Positions 48,671 to 60,954 of a stretch of 64,000 bases of DNA are shown in pieces. Below the pieces are notes generated by a model, which saw only the letters and a program-made list of their open reading frames with translations, did not search any database and was not told where the DNA came from. The position numbers were made by a program, and so were the translations under genes. Location of the stretch: the NCBI GenBank assembly GCA_002746935.1, contig PDRW01000028.1, forward strand, positions 1-64,000, given 5' to 3'. Source of the DNA: Rhodobacterales bacterium. GTDB taxonomy: Bacteria; Pseudomonadota; Alphaproteobacteria; Rhodobacterales; Rhodobacteraceae. How positions within the stretch are numbered: position 1 is the stretch's first letter; each line of letters begins with the position of its first letter.

Positions 48671-49069
48671 TTACAGCCAATCACGCAGCATCGCAATCAG
48701 CGGCACATCCGCGGGCGGCATCGGGTAGCGCTTCAAGTCATCCACCCGGACCCAGGCAAGTGTTTGACCTTCAAGGGGAATCACGCTTCCCGTCCACTTC
48801 CGGCAGGCGAATACCGGCATCAGCAGGTGAAAGTCGTCATAGCTGTGGCTGGCGAAGGTGAGCGGCGCGAGACAGGCGGCGCTGACGTCAATGCCGAGTT
48901 CCTCGCGCAATTCCCGGATCAATGCCGCTTCCGGGGTCTCCCCCGGTTCGACCTTGCCGCCGGGAAACTCCCAGAGCCCGGCCATGCTCTTGCCTTCCGG
49001 GCGCCGGGCGAGCAACACCCGGCCATCGGTGTCGATCAGCGCGACCGCAGACACCAGCACTGTTTTCAC
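48671..49069 (-). CDS. mutT: 8-oxo-dGTP diphosphatase MutT (Nudix)
   Basis: A 132-residue Nudix hydrolase. The Nudix box is GGKVEPGETPEAALIRELRE followed by ELGI, complete with all metal ligands. FPGG and the trailing VRVDDLKRYPMPPADVPLI fit MutT. It begins with a GTG overlapping the argJ stop (GTGA), so it is the last gene of a prsA-argJ-mutT operon. The argJ-mutT pairing is conserved in this order. Confidence 0.94.
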   Translation of the reverse strand: MKTVLVSAVALIDTDGRVLLARRPEGKSMAGLWEFPGGKVEPGETPEAALIRELREELGIDVSAACLAPLTFASHSYDDFHLLMPVFACRKWTGSVIPLEGQTLAWVRVDDLKRYPMPPADVPLIAMLRDWL

Positions 49070-50382
49070 GACCGGTAATCCGCGTTTATCTCGATATACT
49101 CGTGCGTCAGATCGCAGGTCCAGACTGTCGCCTCCCCCGCGCCAAGCCCGATGTCGACCGAGATCAGCAGTTCGGCGTTGCGCATGTAGGCGGCTCCAAG
49201 ATCCTCGCGATAGTCCGGCGAAACCCAGCCGTTCTCCGCGACCAGCACATCCCCGAACCGGATCACCAGCTTGTCACGATCGGCAGCGGCGCCGGATTTG
49301 CCGATCGCCATCACCACACGGCCCCAGTTCGGGTCTTCCCCGGCGATCGCCGTCTTCACCAGCGGCGAATTGGCGATGGCGAGCGCATGGGTCCGGGCGT
49401 CAGCGTCTGATGCCGCGCCGCTCACCCGGACCTCGACGAATTTCGAGGCACCCTCGCCGTCGCGCACCACTTGCTGCGCCAGATCCAGCATCACCGCGCC
49501 GAGCGCGTCCCGGAAGGCTGTCGTTTCGGCCGTGACCGTCACCCCGGAGGCACCGGTGGCCGCGAGCATCAGGCTGTCGGAGGTGGAGGTATCGCTGTCG
49601 ACGGTGATCGAATTGAAGGTTGGCCCGGTCAGATCGGCCAACATCCGCTGCAACAGAGACTGTTCCACCATCGCATCGGTGAAAATATAGACCAGCATAG
49701 TCGCCATGTCCGGCGCGATCATGCCCGACCCCTTGGCGAAGCCGGCGATGCGCACCGGCTTGCCGTCGATCTCCACCTCGGCCATTGCGCCTTTCGGGAA
49801 GGTGTCGGTGGTCATGATCGCCCGCGCGGCAAGCTGGATCTTGTCCGGCGCCAGCCCGGCCACCAACTCGCCGATCTTCGCGGTGATCCGCTCATGCGGC
49901 AAACGCTCGCCGATCACCCCGGTCGAGGCGGTATAGACCCTGTTTTCGGCCACACCGGTGGCCTCGGCCACCGCCGTACAAATTGCCTTTACCGAGCCAT
50001 TGCCATGACGCCCGGTGAAGGCGTTGGAATTGCCCGAATTGACGATGATCGCCGCGCCGCCTGTGGTGTCTTGCGCGAGCTTTTCCTGGCAATCGCGCAC
50101 ATTGGCGGAGCGGGTGGCGGACCGGGTGAAAACACCGGCGAGCGTGGTGCCCGGGTCGCAGAGCGCGAGCATCACGTCCGGTCGGTCGGCATAACGGACC
50201 CCGGCCTCGGCGGCGGAAAAGCACACGCCGCCGATTTCGGGAAGCGCGGGAAAGCCCTGAGGCGCCAGCGGCGACACTTTCGGCCCGCGAAGCCCGGCGA
50301 TGTCGGTCTCGATCTGCTCCACTTCCGCCCGGAGCACGGCAAGCCGCGCTTCAAGCGCCTGAAGTTTCTCCCGTTCCCCCAC
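49066..50382 (-). CDS. argJ: Bifunctional ornithine acetyltransferase / N-acetylglutamate synthase ArgJ
   Basis: A 438-residue ArgJ that recycles acetyl groups in arginine synthesis. Family core starts at KVSPLAPQGFPALPEIGGV. The self-cleavage site is in GSGMIAPDMATMLVYIFTDA, before the Thr. Ahead of the core are about 34 residues (EREKLQALEARLAVLRAEVE and on) predicted to form a coiled coil, which typical ArgJ proteins lack. A GGAGG five bases before the GTG start supports translation of this extension. A GTG about 20 codons further in is an alternative start. Confidence 0.93.
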   Translation of the reverse strand: MGEREKLQALEARLAVLRAEVEQIETDIAGLRGPKVSPLAPQGFPALPEIGGVCFSAAEAGVRYADRPDVMLALCDPGTTLAGVFTRSATRSANVRDCQEKLAQDTTGGAAIIVNSGNSNAFTGRHGNGSVKAICTAVAEATGVAENRVYTASTGVIGERLPHERITAKIGELVAGLAPDKIQLAARAIMTTDTFPKGAMAEVEIDGKPVRIAGFAKGSGMIAPDMATMLVYIFTDAMVEQSLLQRMLADLTGPTFNSITVDSDTSTSDSLMLAATGASGVTVTAETTAFRDALGAVMLDLAQQVVRDGEGASKFVEVRVSGAASDADARTHALAIANSPLVKTAIAGEDPNWGRVVMAIGKSGAAADRDKLVIRFGDVLVAENGWVSPDYREDLGAAYMRNAELLISVDIGLGAGEATVWTCDLTHEYIEINADYRS

Positions 50383-50393
50383 ATGCGCCTCCG

Positions 50394-51260
50394 TCAGTCG
50401 AGTATCGACAGATCGCTGAGCACGTCCGGGTCGATCCCGGAAACATCGGCCCGTTCGATCTCGGCCGCGCCAAGAAGGGTTTCGAGCGCCTGCTCCACCG
50501 CGTCATTTTCCAGCGACGCGACGATCTCGTCGCGCACCTCTTCAAGCGCCGGAGCGCCCTTCATCCGCTTGTCATTGAGCTTTACCACATGCCAGCCGAA
50601 CTGAGTCTGAAGCGGTGCCGACACCGCGCCGACCTCCATGCCGCTCACCGCCTCTTCAAAGGGCGTAACCATCATGCCCGGGCCGAACCAGCCAAGCTCA
50701 CCGCCACCGGGGCCGGAGGGGCCGGTCGATTTCTCTTTCGCCAGTTCAGCGAAATCGGCGCCATTCTCAAGCTCGGTCACCAGCGCGGCGGCCTCTTCCT
50801 CGGTCTCGACGAGAATATGCGAGGCGTTCCATTCCTGGGTCGGCTCAGCGTTGGCATAATCGGCCTCGTAAACGGCGGCAATGGCCTCATCGGTCACCGC
50901 GTCTCCGATCACCTTCAGAAGATGATCCGCCGCAACGATCGACCGGCGCTCGTTCTCGAGCTGGATCTGTGCCCGCCGGGTCATCTCGCCCATGGCCTGA
51001 CCCAGAACCGTCTGCTGGATCAGCTGTTCGGTCAGCGCCTCGAACAGCTTTTCGTTCGGCAGCGCCTGAAACTGTTCAGGCAAAGCCAGCCGGGCCGCAA
51101 CAAGATGGCCGATGGTGATGTTTTCACCGTTGACCGTGGCGACGACCGTATCGGCCTCCACCGGCGCGGGCGTGGTATCCTGCGCCCTGAGCGGCGCGGC
51201 CACGGCGAGGGCAAGAGCGGTACTGGCCAGGAGCGCGGTAGGTTTGAACATGAGTTTCAT
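50394..51260 (-). CDS. Periplasmic parvulin-type peptidyl-prolyl isomerase
   Basis: A 288-residue protein with a signal peptide (MFKPTALLASTALALAVAAP to LRA). A SurA/PrsA-like helical N-terminal part precedes the parvulin domain: WNASHILVETEEEAAALVTE, GGELGWFGPGMMVTPFEEA and TQFGWHVVKLNDKR. It assists folding of exported proteins. It is divergent from secA, fitting a secretion theme. The ATG giving MKLMFKP was chosen as it opens the signal peptide. Confidence 0.92.
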   Translation of the reverse strand: MKLMFKPTALLASTALALAVAAPLRAQDTTPAPVEADTVVATVNGENITIGHLVAARLALPEQFQALPNEKLFEALTEQLIQQTVLGQAMGEMTRRAQIQLENERRSIVAADHLLKVIGDAVTDEAIAAVYEADYANAEPTQEWNASHILVETEEEAAALVTELENGADFAELAKEKSTGPSGPGGGELGWFGPGMMVTPFEEAVSGMEVGAVSAPLQTQFGWHVVKLNDKRMKGAPALEEVRDEIVASLENDAVEQALETLLGAAEIERADVSGIDPDVLSDLSILD

Positions 51261-51428
51261 AAGGTTTCCCCGGGTCACGCCGGCATCCGGCATCGTTGAC
51301 ACTTTCAACCCCCGCCCTTACATCGCAAGGGTCTCCGAGGGCACTACCCGCCCTAAATATGGGGCTATAGAGGTGCCGGCAAGGATCTTGGCACAGACGT
51401 GAACAAATAAGCATCGGGCGAACAACAC

Positions 51429-54143
<2,715 letters not shown>

Positions 54144-54364
54144 TCCGGGCATAAATTGACGATGCTGCGGCCGCTCCCGGCAATCCCGGGCACGGTCGTG
54201 GCGCAATTTGGGCAAGCTCATGGCAAAGCCCGAAAAAATGCCTTCTGCACAATCGCTTACCGGGGTTTTCCAAGGGAAACAAAACCGGAAATAGCCACCA
54301 TCTGTTCATTTCCTTGGCTTATTGCGGCGCCAGACTCCCCGTGACGAATTCATGGGAGATCGGC
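54144..54364 (+). promoter_or_regulatory. Intergenic region after secA
   Basis: About 220 bases without a gene. A short GC-rich inverted stretch follows secA (CGGCAATCCCGGGCACG area) without a T tract. The second half, before the next gene, is AT-richer and probably contains its promoter, but no convincing hexamer pair is seen. Confidence 0.35.
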
Positions 54365-55642
54365 ATGCTCGGAGATCTGAAAGAAAAAGCCGCCGGCATT
54401 GACCGCAAGCGGATCTACACAGCAGTGGTGGCACTTCTGGTCGCCGGTACTGCCGGACATTTGATGCAGCGCACATCCGGTAGCGCTCCGGAGACGGCGG
54501 ACTCGGCCCCGCCGGTTGCCGCGCTGGACGCACTCACCGCTCCGCAGGATGCTTCTCCCGCTCAACTCGCGGCTACCACCGTGCCGCCTGCTCCCGAAGC
54601 GGAAGAGCTGGCCGGAACGGAAATCTCAACCACAACGGCACAGGTTCAGTCGGAACCCGTGTCCGCGGCGGCAGCAGATTCTGAAACCGCTCTTCCCGGC
54701 TCCACAGGCGGTATCGGGCCACAATCGAAATCACCCGTCATGGCCGGACTTGCCACTGCCACTGCGTCCGGCGACGGGCTCGTACCCGCTGCTGACCAGA
54801 CGCTGGAAGAAGTTACCCGCTCCAACGCCGATCCGCTGCTGGCCCTCTCCGGGTCGGCGGCAGAACCGACCCCTGAGCGGCCGGACGAAACGGTCCTGGC
54901 CGCTACCGGCGATCTGCAAGACCTTGATCCCGCAACCGCTGCCACTCCGGCCGAGCCCGAACCAACAACCTGCGCCATCGACTTGCAGGCGCGGGCACGT
55001 CCCGCAGCGATGATCGAAATCATTCTTCATGCGCCCTGCAACGCGGGCGAGCCGGTCAGTTTCGAACATGCCGGTCTCAGGTTCACCGAAAAGCTCGGCC
55101 CCGCCGGCTCGCTCATGGTTGAGGTTCCGGCCATGACTGGCACAGCCCGGGTTTCGGCCCGCGTATCTGGCGGCGATGCCCGCGAGATCAGCGTTACCTT
55201 GCCGGATTTTGATGCTTTCGACCGTATCGGAGTGATCTGGCAAGGCTCCACCGGCCTCCAGCTCCACGCGATGGAAGGCGGTGCCAGCTATGGCGATCCC
55301 GGGCATAAATGGTCCGATACGCCGGGCAACCCGGATGAGGCGACTGCCGGTGAAGGGGGCTTTATCTCCGTACTCGGCAGCACCGCGTCGGGCTATGCTG
55401 CTGATGTCTATACCTATCCCGCAAGCCTGATGCAGAAGGGCGTGGAGCCCGAAATCTCCGTCGAAGCCGAAGTGATGCAAAACACCTGCGGCGGCGAAAT
55501 CGAAGGGTTCATTCTGCGCTCCAACCCGGGCCGTGCCCCCAATGCCGAACCACTCAGGATGAAGGTGCCGGGTTGTGACGCGGTTGGCGAATATCTGGTG
55601 TTGAAAAACCTGCCGGTAGAGTTGAAACTTGCGCGCAGATAA
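54365..55642 (+). CDS. Membrane-anchored periplasmic protein of unknown function
   Basis: A 425-residue protein opening MLGDLKEKAAGIDRKRIYTA, with one N-terminal membrane segment (VVALLVAGTAGHLM), a long Ala/Pro/Thr-rich disordered linker to about residue 200, and a folded C-terminal part (CAIDLQARARPAAMIEIILH to the end) rich in beta strands with four Cys. Relatives in Rhodobacterales are often labelled 'translocase' without evidence. It precedes a binding-protein/OmpA fusion by 23 bases, so the two probably act together at the envelope. Confidence 0.7.
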   Translation: MLGDLKEKAAGIDRKRIYTAVVALLVAGTAGHLMQRTSGSAPETADSAPPVAALDALTAPQDASPAQLAATTVPPAPEAEELAGTEISTTTAQVQSEPVSAAAADSETALPGSTGGIGPQSKSPVMAGLATATASGDGLVPAADQTLEEVTRSNADPLLALSGSAAEPTPERPDETVLAATGDLQDLDPATAATPAEPEPTTCAIDLQARARPAAMIEIILHAPCNAGEPVSFEHAGLRFTEKLGPAGSLMVEVPAMTGTARVSARVSGGDAREISVTLPDFDAFDRIGVIWQGSTGLQLHAMEGGASYGDPGHKWSDTPGNPDEATAGEGGFISVLGSTASGYAADVYTYPASLMQKGVEPEISVEAEVMQNTCGGEIEGFILRSNPGRAPNAEPLRMKVPGCDAVGEYLVLKNLPVELKLARR

Positions 55643-55665
55643 AGTGCAAGGCTCGGAGGCATCCG

Positions 55666-57231
55666 ATGAACGGCCTGTGTGCGGCGATCTTCGCCGCACT
55701 TGTTATGTCTTGTCAATGGGTTACGCCAGCCATTGCACAGGATATAGCCCTGAAATCGCACGATGGGGGCCTGGCAGTCAGCGGAACGCTGCTGGGTTAT
55801 GACGGTGCCTTCTACCGGCTTGCCACTGACTTTGGTGTTCTGACGCTGGACGGTTCCGGTGTGACTTGCTCGGGCACGGCCTGCCCCACCCCGGGAACCG
55901 CGCTCGCGCGGGTTACGCTTTCCGGAACCGGGGTGACAGGCGACACGCTTCTGCCGGCGTTGATCAGGGGCTTCGCGGAAACGGAAGGCTATGTAATTGC
56001 CGACACCCGGACCGAAAGTGGTGAGCGGGTGTTTCGCCTGTCGGACAGGCCCGGCGGCGATCTCGCGATCGAGTTTACCTTGCGCACCGCCAGTACAGGG
56101 GACGGCTTCCTCGACCTCATTGCGAACCAGGCCGACATGGTGCTCGCTCTGCGCGAGGTTTCTGATACCGAACGCGCCATCGCGCTCGATGCTGGTCTTG
56201 GCGATCTTTCCGGACCCCGCCAGGTCCGCGTTCTCGCCCGCGATGCTCTGGTTGCCGTTGTTCACCCCGAAAACCCGGTGCGGCAGTTGAGCTTTACGGC
56301 ACTTGCAGCGGTGTTTGCCGGTGAAACGACAAACTGGGAAGCACTCGGTGGAGCGCCCGCGCCGATCACCCTTCACCTGACCAACCCCGGCCATGGCATT
56401 GCCGGGCTCTTTGTCGAGCGGATGCTGAAAGCCGGGGGTATGCCGCTCGCAAGCACTGTGGTGCTTCACCCGTCGGTCGAAGCCGTGGCCGATGCCGTGG
56501 CCGGCGACCCGTCCGCGATCGGAATCAGCCTGCTTTCGCAAACCGACCCGGCAACCGTGCTCACCCTCAGGGACGATTGCACCTCCGGCCTTCCGGCACG
56601 CTCCGAAACGGTCAAGGCGGATGACTATCCGCTGACCATGCCGATGTATCTCTATCTGCCCGGCCGGCGTTTGCCCGGCGCGGCGGCCGATTTCCTGAAC
56701 TGGCTGCACAGCGATGCCGCACAGGAAGCGGTGGAGCGCGCCGGGCTGATCGCTGGCATGACATTCGAGACAACACCGTTCTCTGTTCAGGGTGATCGCC
56801 TTGCCACGGCGATCCGCAATGCGGGCCCAGAAGTGTCTCTCGCCGAGTTGCAACGGATGATGGTGCTGCTTTCCGGCAAGGAAAGGCTTTCGCTCAGCTT
56901 CCGCTTCCATGGCGGATCAACCGATCTCGACGCGGCGTCGCGCGCCAATATCGTCACCCTGGTGGCAGCGCTCGAGGCGGGCCGTTTCGAAGGCCGCCGA
57001 CTGACCTTTGTCGGGTTCAGCGACGGCGCCGGTGACGCAGCATCCAACCTGCGGCTGTCCAGACGCCGTGCGGCAGCGGTCAGAGCCGCGGTGCTGGCCG
57101 AAGCCCGGGAGCTTGACCCCTCTCAGGGCGTGATCGACACCGACGGCTTTGGCGAGGCCCTTCCGATGGCATGCGACGATACCGACTGGGGGAAGCAGGT
57201 GAACCGGCGGGTCGAAATCTGGGTGGATTGA
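55666..57231 (+). CDS. Periplasmic phosphate-binding-like protein with OmpA domain
   Basis: A 521-residue exported protein: signal peptide (AAIFAALVMSCQWVTPAIAQ), a PstS-like solute-binding region (TAASTGDGFLDL-type segment, ARDALVAVVHPENPVRQLSF, AVFAGETTNWEALGG), and a C-terminal OmpA peptidoglycan-binding domain (FHGGSTDLDAASRANIVTLV; GFSDGAGDAASNLRLSRRRA; VNRRVEIWVD). The OmpA part anchors it to the cell wall; the binding part may sense or hold a ligand. It is likely co-transcribed with the preceding gene. Confidence 0.8.
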   Translation: MNGLCAAIFAALVMSCQWVTPAIAQDIALKSHDGGLAVSGTLLGYDGAFYRLATDFGVLTLDGSGVTCSGTACPTPGTALARVTLSGTGVTGDTLLPALIRGFAETEGYVIADTRTESGERVFRLSDRPGGDLAIEFTLRTASTGDGFLDLIANQADMVLALREVSDTERAIALDAGLGDLSGPRQVRVLARDALVAVVHPENPVRQLSFTALAAVFAGETTNWEALGGAPAPITLHLTNPGHGIAGLFVERMLKAGGMPLASTVVLHPSVEAVADAVAGDPSAIGISLLSQTDPATVLTLRDDCTSGLPARSETVKADDYPLTMPMYLYLPGRRLPGAAADFLNWLHSDAAQEAVERAGLIAGMTFETTPFSVQGDRLATAIRNAGPEVSLAELQRMMVLLSGKERLSLSFRFHGGSTDLDAASRANIVTLVAALEAGRFEGRRLTFVGFSDGAGDAASNLRLSRRRAAAVRAAVLAEARELDPSQGVIDTDGFGEALPMACDDTDWGKQVNRRVEIWVD

Positions 57232-57240
57232 CCGCCTCAT

Positions 57241-58008
57241 TCAGATCAGCCCGCCATCCCGGAAACTGAATTCACGGCTGCGACCGATCACAAGGTGATC
57301 GTGCAGCGTGATTTCCAGCGCTTCGACGGCAGTGCGGACCCGTTCGGTCATGACAATGTCGCTCTCCGACGGGGTCGGATCGCCGGACGGGTGATTGTGA
57401 ACCAGAATGAGAGCGGACGCATTGAGCTCCAGCGCCCGTTTTGCCACTTCACGCGGATAAACCGGCACATGATTTACCGTACCGCGCGCCTGTTCCTCAT
57501 CGGCGATCAGGGTGTTTTGCCGGTCGAGAAACAGCACCCGGAAGTGTTCGAGTTCACGATGCGCCATCGTGGTGCGGCAATAGTCGAGCAGCGCGTCCCA
57601 TGAGGAAATGACCGAGCGGCGGATGACCCGGGCACGGGCCAGCCGTTGCGCTGCCGCCTCAATGATCTTGAGCTCGGTAACCACTGCCTCGCCAACTCCG
57701 TTCTGCTCGAGAAGCCGCGGCACCGGTGCCGACAGAACGCCATTGAAATCTCCGAACCGGGCGAGCAATGCACTGGCCAGGGGTTTGACGTCCTGCCGGG
57801 GCAGGGCGCGGAACAGGACGAGTTCGAGCAATTCATAGTCGGGCAAGGCACCCGCCCCGGCGCTGCGAAACCGGGCCCGCAACCGCTGGCGATGATCGGC
57901 GATATATGAGGGCAGGCGGGTGCCGGCAGCCTTCGGGGCAGGCAAACCGCCCTCTCCGGCAAACAGCGGCAGGGGCCCTTCTGAAAACTGCGACTCGCGG
58001 CGTGACAT
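57241..58008 (-). CDS. radC: RadC-family JAB domain protein
   Basis: A 255-residue protein with an N-terminal helix-hairpin-helix part (LPDYELLELVLFRALPRQDV) and a C-terminal JAMM/MPN domain holding the full zinc motif LILVHNHPSGDPTPSESDIV. Despite the name it is not required for recombinational repair in E. coli; its biochemical role is open. Its end faces the OmpA gene nine bases away. Confidence 0.92.
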   Translation of the reverse strand: MSRRESQFSEGPLPLFAGEGGLPAPKAAGTRLPSYIADHRQRLRARFRSAGAGALPDYELLELVLFRALPRQDVKPLASALLARFGDFNGVLSAPVPRLLEQNGVGEAVVTELKIIEAAAQRLARARVIRRSVISSWDALLDYCRTTMAHRELEHFRVLFLDRQNTLIADEEQARGTVNHVPVYPREVAKRALELNASALILVHNHPSGDPTPSESDIVMTERVRTAVEALEITLHDHLVIGRSREFSFRDGGLI

Positions 58009-58415
58009 GAGTTCAGAATGTCGCGATTGCGTGAAGTATCGGTTAACCCGGGCCGGATTTCTGACCGGTCAGGGGAACGCTTCTGTGCCCATCACCGCAC
58101 GGGGCTGAGCACTGTTGACAACAATACCTGCGCGCAGAAATGCCCTGAGAGGACCAGATGACCAGCCCGAAACGTGAGCTTTTTTCGGGGGATGCCATCG
58201 ACTCACCCGCCCCGCAAACGAGCACAAACCAGTCTGGTCAGGAGACAATACGAGCATTTTCTGTAGAACATCCGCAGTATCGCTAAACAATCCCGTCGTA
58301 GCACAAGCGACAATCCTCACACATGGTTAACGCCGGTACTGCCTTGCCGATTGACAAGAAACTTGACTCGGTCCAACATTTGCTGGGCGATGAAAAAGTC
58401 GCCCGCGGAGGCAAC
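58009..58415. promoter_or_regulatory. Intergenic region upstream of xylB
   Basis: About 400 bases between the divergent radC and xylB. TTGACA occurs twice on the plus strand (near 58115 and 58350); the second, with AACATT 18-19 bases later, is a possible xylB promoter. A 42-codon frame with a good ribosome site is listed separately. No palindromic ROK-type operator stands out. Confidence 0.4.
58158..58286 (+). CDS. Possible small ORF of 42 codons upstream of xylB
   Basis: ATG with GAGAGGA five bases upstream opens MTSPKRELFSGDAIDSPAPQ, ending EHPQYR before a TAA. The product is polar, with no membrane segment or recognisable motif. The strong ribosome site is the only support. It could be a leader of the sugar genes or chance. 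Confidence 0.3.
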   Translation: MTSPKRELFSGDAIDSPAPQTSTNQSGQETIRAFSVEHPQYR

Positions 58416-59867
58416 ATGTATATCGGACTCGATCTCGGCACGTCCGGCCTGCGTGCCATTCTCGTGGATGCTGACGGCAAGGTGCTCGCCGCATCCGATC
58501 AGGCCTATCCCGTATCCCATCCCCATTCCGGCTGGAGCGAACAGGATCCCGCGGACTGGATAACGGCAACGGCCAATGCGCTTGACGCGCTGAAGGCAAG
58601 CCATCCGGCCGAATTGGCCGCGCTCAAGGCAATCAGTTTCTCCGGCCAGATGCATGGCGCGACCCTGCTCGACAGCGCCGACAAGGTGCTGCGCCCCGCC
58701 GTGCTCTGGAACGACACCCGTTCGGCCGCCGAAGCGGCGGCGATGGACAGCGACCCGGCCTTCCGCAGGATCAGTGGCAACATCGTCTTCCCCGGCTTCA
58801 CAGCGCCGAAACTGGCCTGGGTGAAGGCCCACGAACCGGAGCTTTTCGATAAAGTCGCCATGGTGCTCCTGCCGAAGGACTACCTGCGTTTGTGGCTGAG
58901 TGGCGACCATGTTTCCGACATGTCGGACAGCGCCGGCACCTCCTGGATGGACGTGGGCGACCGCGCCTGGTCGGCGGAATTGCTCGAAAAATCGGGGATG
59001 CGCGAAGACCAGATGCCGCGTCTCGTCGAAGGCTCGGAAGTCTCCGGCACGCTCCGCCCCGAACTTGCCCGCCGCTGGGGCATCGCCGGCACGGTCAAAC
59101 TCGTGGGCGGTGGCGGCGACAATTCGGCCTCGGCCTGCGGGGTCGGGTGTTTCGATGAGGGCGACGGTTTCGTTTCCCTCGGCACCTCGGGGGTACTGCT
59201 TTCGGCCAAGGCCGGGTTTTCACCGAGCCCGGAAACGGCGGTGCACACCTTCTGCCACTCGGTACCGGGCACATGGTATCAGATGGGGGTGATCCTGTCG
59301 GCAACCGACAGCCTCAACTGGCTCGCCGCCCAGACAGACTCTGAACCAGCCAGACTCAGCGCGCTGCTGCCGGAGGCCATCGACGGCCCCGGGCACATCC
59401 GCTTCCTGCCCTATCTCTCGGGCGAACGCACCCCGCATAACGATGCCGCCATCCGTGGCGCCTTCGCCGGGATCGGCATCGGCGACGGCCACAGGGAGTT
59501 GACGCAAGCGGTGATCGAGGGCGTGGCCTTTGCGCTCAAGGACAATCATGAGGCCCTCAAGGCGACCGGCACGGAGTTGAAAAGCCTGCTCGGCATCGGC
59601 GGCGGCTCCAGGTCCGGCTATTGGGTCGAGCTGATCGCCACCCTGCTCGGTGTGCCGGTGGACCTGCCCGAAGCGGGCGATTTCGGCGCCGCGCTTGGCG
59701 CCGCCCGCCTCGCCATCGTCGGCGATACCGGCGCGGATCCGGCCGAGGTGATGACCCGCCCCGCCGTTGCCCGCACCATCGAGCCGCGCAAGGATCTCGC
59801 CGGCGCCTATGACGACGCCTACGCTCAGTTCCGCGCCCTCTATCCGGCCATTCGGGGAGTGTTGTGA
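58416..59867 (+). CDS. xylB: Xylulokinase
   Basis: A 483-residue FGGY-family sugar kinase. MYIGLDLGTSGLRAILVDAD is the phosphate-binding start. FSGQMHGATLLDSADKVLRP, with WNDTRS, is the xylulokinase signature. The second ATP motif is LLGIGGGSRSGYWVELIATL. It phosphorylates D-xylulose into the pentose phosphate pathway. CGGAGG precedes the ATG at good spacing. No xylose isomerase gene is in the window; galM follows after 82 bases. Confidence 0.93.
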   Translation: MYIGLDLGTSGLRAILVDADGKVLAASDQAYPVSHPHSGWSEQDPADWITATANALDALKASHPAELAALKAISFSGQMHGATLLDSADKVLRPAVLWNDTRSAAEAAAMDSDPAFRRISGNIVFPGFTAPKLAWVKAHEPELFDKVAMVLLPKDYLRLWLSGDHVSDMSDSAGTSWMDVGDRAWSAELLEKSGMREDQMPRLVEGSEVSGTLRPELARRWGIAGTVKLVGGGGDNSASACGVGCFDEGDGFVSLGTSGVLLSAKAGFSPSPETAVHTFCHSVPGTWYQMGVILSATDSLNWLAAQTDSEPARLSALLPEAIDGPGHIRFLPYLSGERTPHNDAAIRGAFAGIGIGDGHRELTQAVIEGVAFALKDNHEALKATGTELKSLLGIGGGSRSGYWVELIATLLGVPVDLPEAGDFGAALGAARLAIVGDTGADPAEVMTRPAVARTIEPRKDLAGAYDDAYAQFRALYPAIRGVL

Positions 59868-59949
59868 ACAGCGGCTTGTTCCTGGCAGGCAAGATCCTTC
59901 GGGAAGACAGGAATATCAGGAAAACGCGGTCAAAAGGATCGGCTGAAAC

Positions 59950-60903
59950 ATGATCACACGTGGCATCACCAATATCGCGGGGCGGGCTGTCGACGTTGCC
60001 CGTCTTGCTGCAAACGACATGGAAGTGGCACTGCTGAGCTATGGTGCGCTGACCCAAAGCTGGCGGATCGGCGAGCGCAACATCGTGCTCGGTTATGACG
60101 ATGCCGCGGCCTACGAGGCTGACACCTGTTTTCACGGCGCCATCGCGGGCCGGGTTGCCAACCGGATCAGGAACGCGCGTTTCATGCTGGAGGGCAGGGA
60201 GGTCATCCTTCCGGCCAACTACGGCCCGCATTCCCTTCATGGCGGGCCCGACGGGCTCAACAAGAAGCACTGGGATCTGGAGGCCGATAGTTCCGCCAAT
60301 TCGGTGCGGCTCGCCTGTATCAGTCCCGATGGCGAAAGCGGCTTTCCCGGTGAGGCGGCGTTCGAGGTCATCGTCACGCTCAATGACAGCAAGCTCGTCT
60401 ATGACATGCGCGCCACCGTTGACCGGCCAACGCCGATCAGCCTGGTTCAGCACAATTACTACAATCTCACCGGCGGCGAGATATGGGATCATGTGCTGAG
60501 CGTCCCGGCGGAAGATTACCTCGTGTCGGAAGGCGAATATCTGATCCAGACCGGCCGGCGCGCTCCGGCCGCCGGAACCCGCTACGATTTTCGCCAGGCC
60601 CGCAGCTTTGCCGATGCCGACCCCGACCGGGAAGGGATCGACGCCTGCCTGGTGCTGCAAAGCGGCGCCCCCGGCGCGGTGCTTTCCGCCCCCGGCGGGC
60701 CGGTGCTCAGCTTCCACACAGGGGAGGTGGGCATGCATGTCTACAATGCCAACATGCTGACCGCGCCCTTTGCCCCGTTCACCGCGATCTGCCTCGAGCC
60801 CGAGAACTTCCCGGATGCGGTGAACCACGATGACTTCCCAGGCATCATCGTGACACCGGATGCCCCTTACAGACAGGTGTTGACCATAGAAGTAAGCAGA
60901 TGA
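59950..60903 (+). CDS. galM: Aldose 1-epimerase (mutarotase)
   Basis: A 317-residue GalM that interconverts sugar anomers. FHGAIAGRVANRIRNARFML, the active-site His in YGPHSLHGGPDGLNKKHW and SLVQHNYYNLTG, and the catalytic Glu in AICLEPENFPDAVNHDDFPG are all present. Placement after xylB suggests it supplies the right anomer of the pentose or hexose used by this locus. Confidence 0.92.
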   Translation: MITRGITNIAGRAVDVARLAANDMEVALLSYGALTQSWRIGERNIVLGYDDAAAYEADTCFHGAIAGRVANRIRNARFMLEGREVILPANYGPHSLHGGPDGLNKKHWDLEADSSANSVRLACISPDGESGFPGEAAFEVIVTLNDSKLVYDMRATVDRPTPISLVQHNYYNLTGGEIWDHVLSVPAEDYLVSEGEYLIQTGRRAPAAGTRYDFRQARSFADADPDREGIDACLVLQSGAPGAVLSAPGGPVLSFHTGEVGMHVYNANMLTAPFAPFTAICLEPENFPDAVNHDDFPGIIVTPDAPYRQVLTIEVSR

Positions 60904-60954
60904 CGCATGGCTCTTGGCCTCGCCGCCACTGCGGACAGACACGAAACCAGGGCC

